In this document: piece by piece, positions 57,988-64,000 of the stretch
How positions within the stretch are numbered: position 1 is the stretch's first letter
Layout: every line of letters begins with the position of its first letter
DNA from: Malania oleifera
Taxonomy: Eukaryota > Streptophyta > Magnoliopsida > Santalales > Ximeniaceae
Assembly (NCBI RefSeq): GCF_029873635.1
Contig: NC_080423.1
Location: 90,937,191 to 91,001,190 of the forward strand
DNA: 64,000 bases
Direction: 5' to 3'
Notes under the pieces: generated by a model
Databases searched by the model: none
Told to the model about the DNA's origin: nothing
What the model saw: only the letters and a program-made list of their open reading frames with translations
Position numbers and translations under genes: made by a program

Positions 57988-59872
57988 TGTTGACTCTATG
58001 AGTCCAATCTTGTTTTGATAATGACAAATCACTTGATATTTGATCTGTGCATTGAGTTTGTGAACAGGACTTACACTATCCATGCATGGAAAGTTAACAA
58101 ATCTAGGCAAGATCCATGGAACTCAAAGAGTACAGGAATCAAGATGCAAGCGGCAAGGTTCAAGAATATCTTGAGAAAGGGTATTTAGAACTCATGTATT
58201 AACATTTTCGTATGATTTAATTTGAGGCTCATTATAACTTAGAATGGTTTTAGGATTCATGCATTTCATGTACATCATTAAAATACTCTCATGGACCTTG
58301 AAATTGTTTTCAAAATCATGAAAAATATATTTTATGAAAGACCCAACAAAAGGAGCCAAGTAGATTTTTTAGTTAGAAATGAAAATTTGAGAAAATGGAG
58401 ACTTCGGTCACCTGAACTCAAACCTCAGTTGCCTGAAGAATTTCTTCGGTTGCCTGAAGATTAAGTTCAATCGCCTAAAGAATTAAATGGAGAAGACAGA
58501 ACCTAGTCGAAGCTCTTCGGTCGCCTGACCTTGGAACCTCGGGCACCTGAAGTTGACACTTCAGGAGCCTGAAGTCGAGTTCAGTTGCCTGAACTCGCGT
58601 GAAAGCCTAAAAATCAGTTCTTTATTAAAAAGACACACGAAGTATCTTATTGATCCAACGGCTGAGATTAATTTTAAGGGTAATATAATACATATTATGA
58701 ATATCTAAACCCAAGAACACAAGCAAAGAGACACAACAAGAAAGATATACATCTCATTGCAAGACTTGAACCCTAGAGCCGATTTTCTGCACTTCAATCT
58801 TCTTCCATCTTCATTGGGAAAATCTCTACTGAAATCAAAAGGGCATTCATTCATCCAACTAACTTTAATCCAGTATTAAGGTTTGATCTGTCAAGTTTTT
58901 ACTTTTCAAGAACCTCTCATCTCTTTACGTGTTTATCATTAAAAAGAGGTTTTGATCTTGAGTGTGTATTCACATATAAAAACTGATTTTCGAAAAGATC
59001 ATGTTTTGAGAAAAACTTGTTAGCTTGGTTGATTGATTTGCGATTCAAGAAGTACATAAACACATATTCATATATATTGTTCATTGGGCTTCTTATTGAA
59101 AAACCTACTTTGATTAAAATATTGGAACTTGAAGGAAAACTTTGTGATTTTTGATTGAGTTGTATTCAAGTCAATTTTTTGTTAAATAGCTCACTTTAAA
59201 TGTACTTGTGCATCTTTACAAAGTGAATCAAGAACTCTAGTGGACTCCAAAGCATTCCAAATATATTTTCACTTGGGAGTTTTGATTAAATACAAATTTG
59301 TGTGTTGCCACATATCATGCATCAAACGATTCTATCGTTTTTCATACATTCTTTAGCTTCAAGTTATATCATATGTTAATGTACTAGGAAATTGAATTGT
59401 ACTCACACGCTTTTGTTAGAAGCATTATTTTGAGTGTTATTTTCATATTTCATTGTAAACACGGTTCGGGTTGTGAACCGGGTGTGAGTAGAAAGTTGTA
59501 CCTCTTGTGAGCAACGGATAAGGAGGGAGTTGTACCTCTTGTAAGTAGCGGTTTGTAAGGGAAGCTCTATCTCACTTTAAGGAGCAGGGTTTTTAGTGAA
59601 TCCTTGAGTGGTTACTCAAGGCGAGGACGTAGGCCAAGTCGGCTGAACCTCGTAAAATCGCATTTGTCTTCTCTCTTCCTTTTACTCTTTATTTTCCACG
59701 CTATATTTAAATTGAGTATATTGCATGCATAGATAGGATTGCCACACTCACACATAATTGAGCAACTAGAAGTAGTTGATAAACTTATAAGAAGTGTGTA
59801 AAAAGAAATTAAGTGGATTATTTTTTTAATATCCAATTCACCCCCCCTCTTGGGATTACACCTTAATCAATA
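57988..59872 (+). repeat. Sire-2 3' LTR (1885 bp)
   Basis: Starts TGTTGACTCTATGAG and ends TTAATCAATA (CA changed to TA), followed by GATAC. It aligns with 48208-50097 nearly throughout. The word cluster is at 58400-58605 and the two-hairpin block at 59594-59655. Confidence 0.93.
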
Positions 59873-62158
59873 GATACACTAATGGCATATGAAGTAAAGC
59901 TTGACGACCCTGAAGATCATTTTTATTGTATTTCATTATTATTTAATTCGGGTCTGTAATATTTAAGTAGGGAAAGTCTGTAATATTTAATGCATAGCAT
60001 GCCTGTAAGAATTACAAAGCTCAAAGACTTTAGAACAACTTTAGGTCCCTACACAAAATCATGACCTTAGAAAGACCTTAAGGATAGGTTGACCGATGCT
60101 GAATTTTTTTGGTGTCCTAAAGAAGACCTAGACTGACCTTTGGACTCCCTATAATTTTTAAAAATATGCCCTGTAGTCTTAAACATTAATTATTATATGA
60201 ATAGGGTTAATATAATAAGGGACTTTGAATCGAAATGTATGAAAAATACATGTTCAGTGATCGAACTTAAAAGAAAAATTTCTCACGATTGACTGAATTG
60301 GCCTGAGTCAACAGTTTGACCATAGCACGGTCGATCGAACCCTGCCTAGTTCAAATCACCCGATCGACCAAACTCTCTCCTAGTCAAAAGTTTGACCTCA
60401 CGGTCAACCACACCTATTGCTTAAGCAAACCACTTGGTTGACCGAGTTCCCACGTGTATTTGGCCAACTACCCGATTGACCGAACCACTTAGTTCAAAAT
60501 CACCTGGTCGACTGAACCGCGAAAAAATGAAAAATCACCTTTGGGAACCCTATTCTGGTCGACCGAACTTTTAGTTCAAATTTTACTTGGTCGACTGAAC
60601 TTCGTCACTTGGTCAACCGAAGCTTACTTTTAGTTGACCGGTGCTCTCAGGTTGCCATATTATTTTTACTATGGTTAAAATTTTTAAACGGGGTTAATTG
60701 TGTTAAAATGGTTTAAAATAATCCTAATATAACCATATATGTCCCCAACAGCTATAATTCTTTCCCTTTCTATATATAGCCTTTCATTTGAAAAATTAAA
60801 GGGTGATTAGGGTTTTAGATTAGTGAAAAATTCTCTGAAAAATTTTATTGGCCAAAATCTTCCCCAATTTCATATTCTTCACACTAAAAGCCATATACTC
60901 TTCCATTGATGATTCTATTGCAAAACCCTTTTGAGAGAGAGTATTTTGAGTTGTTCCATATAGTTCCTACATGCTTATACTCTCATATAAGTGCATTGAT
61001 TTTTGATTTTAGTGAGAGTAAGCCTTAGAGGTGTTCACGGTGATTTAATTCATAAATTCATTTGTGGGAAACCTTCTTAAGCTTGTGAGGCTTTGCATTC
61101 TCATTGCAAGACTCAAAAGCTTGTCTTGTGTTGTGAAGAAAAATATTTTTGACAAAACTTACTTTTCAAAAATATTCTTTGTGCTTGAGCTTTTGAAAAT
61201 CTTGTTTGAGATATTTGATTTTCATATTGAAGGTTAAGTAAGGATTTCTCCAACGATTTAATTTGATAAATCTTATGTGTGAAAAATCCTATAACTAAGT
61301 GGGTCTTTGCATTATTATTGCAAGACTCATTTGGGCTTGTATTTTGTGCGTGCAAAAATATTTTTAATAGATTATTTTTAAATATCTCCTCGTGATTGAT
61401 TATTGAGAAAGTATTTTTCAGAGATATTTAGGATACGTTTGGTAGTAATCTTTGAAACCCTAAGTTTGTGATTGAGATATAGTGATACATAGTTTCAAAG
61501 ATAATTGTAGAATACATTCTTGTGCTTGATTAGATAAAGTCATTATTTTGAATGTTGATTGCACAAATAGAGCACTGAGCTTATAGTTCATACATCATTG
61601 AGGTGCATTGATTAAATTGAGCTTATTGGTACATATCAACTTAGTGTAAGAAGAATTTCCTTGTACGCAAAATTTTATACACATTTGTTGTATTCTAGGC
61701 ACGGGCCTGAAGAGGGAGACTAGCCCTGGTAGATAGTCCTGGATTGGCTTAGACCCGGTTTGGAAAGTTAGGTGTGCCATCCTAGTAAGGTGTGTTGGTT
61801 GAGATCAACCCCTTGAATTAACCTGGTTGTAACCAGTGCCGCTCCACCCGTCAAGTGAGCGTTAGTGGAATTTTCGGGCTTGCGAGCTAGAGGCAGAGAC
61901 GTAGGCACATTTGGTCAAACCCCGATAACATATCGTGTGTGCATTTTATTTTTCCTTAATTTATTTTTCGCATGTGCATGTTATATTGAATGTCACACAT
62001 GATTTAATTTTCGAACGTTATATTTATCTGCGCATTTGGAACTGTATAGACAGAACTTATGTTCTGAATACACTACTGTTAGATTAGCTAAATCGAGGAA
62101 TAAATTTTAAAATTCCAATTCCCCCCCCCCCCCTCTTGGGAATACACCAAAGCTAACA
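59873..62158 (+). repeat. Sire-3 3' LTR, remainder
   Basis: Resumes the LTR begun at 48111 and runs to AATACACCAAAGCTAACA, ending in CA. It includes the GGTCGACCGAAC-type word cluster (60240-60650), a TATATATA box (about 60768-60776), and a version of the conserved block with GACGTAGGC (61898-61906). A pure C run (62121-62133) precedes TCTTGGGAATACACC. With 48111-48207 the LTR is about 2.38 kb. It shares many segments with LTR D on the opposite strand. The 5' LTR of Sire-3 was not found. Confidence 0.85.
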
Positions 62159-62535
62159 GTTTCTGCCGTATGTTGCCCTTTTGGATTTGACTAAGGCTGC
62201 AAAGGAAATTTACCTCACTCTTGGATTGTCAGAGAACTAGTGAATCTAGTGATTTTACTTGTTATCTCCTTATTCTCTTCCACCACCTGTGTAAAGACAA
62301 ATTCAAATTTTTTGTTCGTCTTATTCTGTACCTCCATAAATGCATGTAAAGTGTTTTCCAAAGAGGATCTTGCAAGTTGAGCATTATATTGGAGTGGAGG
62401 ATAAGATCAATGTGATGGTGTCTCGGGTTTCCAATTGTTGTGGTTGGATGGTGCAGGCTGATTGGAATTAGACTTCCAACTAAAATTGGGATGGCTTCTC
62501 CAACCAGGGTTGTAAGTGTTGGAGTACGGCAAGTA
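62159..62535 (-). pseudogene. gag: Athila-like gypsy gag fragment
   Basis: The minus strand reads PYSNTYNPGWRSHPNFSW near 62530-62480, a hallmark phrase of Athila/Tat gag. Downstream of it are a Gln/Asn-rich stretch and a helix with FMEVQNKTNKKFE, with stops. It is cut on the left by the Sire-3 LTR end and on the right by the (AT)n tract where G2 begins. Confidence 0.8.
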
Positions 62536-64000
62536 TATATATATATATATCTTAGGATCCTTCAGGTAGAAGTAAATCTGCCTCCACCCCCCCCCCTCTG
62601 TCTCCTCATCCCCTTTCTCCCACTCTCCTCCATTTCATCTCTGATATTCGGCCGATTGAAATCTGAAAATACTGTTGGACTCTGTTTGCCGCAACCGACA
62701 CTTCTACTGGAGCGGATTTGTTGTCGGAGCGATGTAGGTATATCTTTTGGGGTAAAGCCAATTCTCAAACTTACCTCAATTTTTCTTTAACTATAAGCCC
62801 AATTAACAAATGAAAATTTGGAGAAGACTCGTGGGGAGATTCTCTACAATCTAGTTGGGGTGAGTTTTCGAATTGGAGCCCCGGGGCACCAATCCTAAAT
62901 CAGGGGTAAGTTTAATAATTTAGGCTTTATTAGCCTATTTAGGGTATTCAAAACTTAGGGGAATTTTATAGAAAGTTACTCTAGGGATTGTGATGAGTAA
63001 TGTAGTGAAATTTGAATTTCAAGGTTTCAGGGGTTTTTGAATGCCTTAGGCGTAGGCTGAGGTGTTATCGGGTTTTTCAAGAATCAGGTAAGAGGATTAA
63101 GTTAAGTCAGTAATTTTATGAAATTTGAATCAATTTAATTGTTATGTTTATACCAATATATTTATTTATTTGTGATTTAAAGGTTATTTTGAAAACCAGC
63201 CATTCGAAATGGATTTTACAAACCTAGAATATATGGTATGGTATTTTTGAATAAAACAAACGGTGGAAAGCTTGTTTGTTTATATGGATATATTAAAATG
63301 TGAAAAATTGTATGGCAGATGATTTAATTTGTATAGATTATTGTATATCTAGATTTGAGGTTTTGAAATACTGGAATTGTTGTGAAAAATACCGGAACTC
63401 CTCGTGAAAAGTACAGGACTTTGATTTGACAGCAGAGGGCCAGGGTTTTGTTTAAACTACTTTGAGTCGGGTTGTATTTTGTGGCTGGAGGCCAGGTTTT
63501 GGAATAATAGGGAATATATGTGAATTGATGTTTTAAATGGTGATTTCTATTATCTAAATTGCATGATATGCATTAGGAACCCTGTGGACCAATGTATTGT
63601 GAGCACGGTACCGTTGCTAGAGATTTGTTATGTGGCCATGTGCGCCCACACCTATGCTGAGAGGTGTAGGGTGGCCTTATCCGATTTGCCTACGTGAGGT
63701 GAATGCACCCTTGGGTGAGGGCAATCAGACCAGTAGTTGGAGCTGCATAGACCCGCGGAGTATGTTAGCGAAGAGTACAGATGACTATTGTCTAAGTGGA
63801 TCCCCCAGGATAATAGTCTAGCCTTCAGGCTGTACAACTCGGGCCATGGGGAAGTAAATGGCATGTTTGTCACAGGGAGTGTCTTATATTCATATTTGTT
63901 AATTTATGTTAATCTGGTTAATTAATAAGATAACTTCGAGGGCTTACAGAGAAAGGTGAGTGCCCTGGTAGTAGTAATGGTACTAGAGCAGAGGGAGGCT
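62536..64000 (+). mobile_element. G2: partial LTR related to G1, running off the window
   Basis: Starts at an AT tract and soon shows G1-LTR segments in the same order: CCTTCAGGTAGAAG (about 62560), a C- and CT-rich leader, TTCTACTGGAGCGGAT (62702), then GAGCACGGTACCGTTGCTAG (63601-63620) and GAGTGCCCTGGTAG (63957). Compared with G1 it lacks the first part of the LTR, and it is strongly diverged. The end of the LTR and any internal region lie outside the window. Open frames in it (for example 63630-63821) are not supported as genes. Confidence 0.75.

Larger units (their letters stand above)
48208..59872 (+). mobile_element. Sire-2: nearly complete Sirevirus-type copia element
   Basis: LTRs at 48208-50097 and 57988-59872, flanked by a perfect 5-bp duplication GATAC (48203-48207 and 59873-59877). 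Order: primer site, gag with two CCHC knuckles, protease, integrase, RT, RNase H, polypurine tracts. It contains no extra ORF between RNase H and the 3' LTR. Solo LTR E (54289-56816) is inserted between RT and RNase H. Stops and frameshifts are fewer than in the other elements, and the main catalytic motifs are intact. It inserted into the Sire-3 LTR. Confidence 0.95.

Noticed and set aside
40111..62158. LTR D and the Sire-3 LTR as the two ends of one element
   Set aside because: They are in opposite orientation and D lacks both a primer site and a polypurine tract next to it.
1..64000. CRISPR array, tRNA, rRNA, bacterial operon or viral integrate
   Set aside because: No direct repeat-spacer pattern, no tRNA or rRNA signature and no compact gene cluster. 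The tRNA-like pieces seen are retroelement primer sites.

Overview
The window is nuclear DNA of a flowering plant, probably a eudicot. It is AT-rich and microsatellite-rich, and it is dominated by decayed plant LTR retrotransposons. Only one convincing host gene is present: a two-exon type-1 non-specific lipid-transfer protein (nsLTP) gene at 16909-17407 (+). No rRNA, tRNA, CRISPR or bacterial-type features were seen.

Layout. 1-1140 is AT-rich intergenic DNA with a short tandem repeat and a (GA)n tract. 1146-14115 is a Tekay/Del-type chromovirus (Ty3/gypsy, called G1 here) with 2.76-2.78 kb LTRs, a TGCTA target-site duplication (TSD), and an antisense Sirevirus-type solo LTR (A) inside its integrase. 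14116-16770 is intergenic. The nsLTP gene follows. From 17709 to about 28146 lies an antisense Ty1/copia element (Copia-1). Its gag is split by a second antisense copia (Copia-2, 21560-28056), which is itself split by a solo LTR (C, 21896-23616). From about 28147 to 46020 there is Athila/Tat-like gypsy sequence, interrupted by Sire-1 (28316-39599, a Sirevirus-type copia with solo LTR B inside its gag) and by an antisense solo LTR (D, about 40111-42343). 46021-48110 is the 3' tail of another Sirevirus-type element (Sire-3). The 3' LTR of Sire-3 is split into 48111-48207 and 59873-62158 by a younger, nearly complete Sirevirus-type element (Sire-2, 48208-59872), which carries solo LTR E (54289-56816) between its RT and RNase H. 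The window ends with an antisense Athila-like gag fragment (62159-62535) and a partial LTR related to G1 (G2).

None of the retroelements looks coding-competent. They carry stops, frameshifts and lost catalytic residues. Insertion order follows from exact 5-bp duplications and from reading frames that resume across insertions.

Beyond the catalogue, the most interesting signals are these. (1) A conserved block in the transcribed part of all Sirevirus-type LTRs can fold into two adjacent hairpins, with paired substitutions. (2) Clusters of short family-specific words, many palindromic, sit upstream of the TATA box in every Sirevirus-type LTR. (3) A perfect 110-bp palindrome occurs in the Sire-3 tail. 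(4) The nsLTP intron is mostly one (CT)n tract. Element names G1, G2, Copia-1/2, Sire-1/2/3 and LTR A-E are local labels. Lineage assignments rest on motif recognition without database searches.
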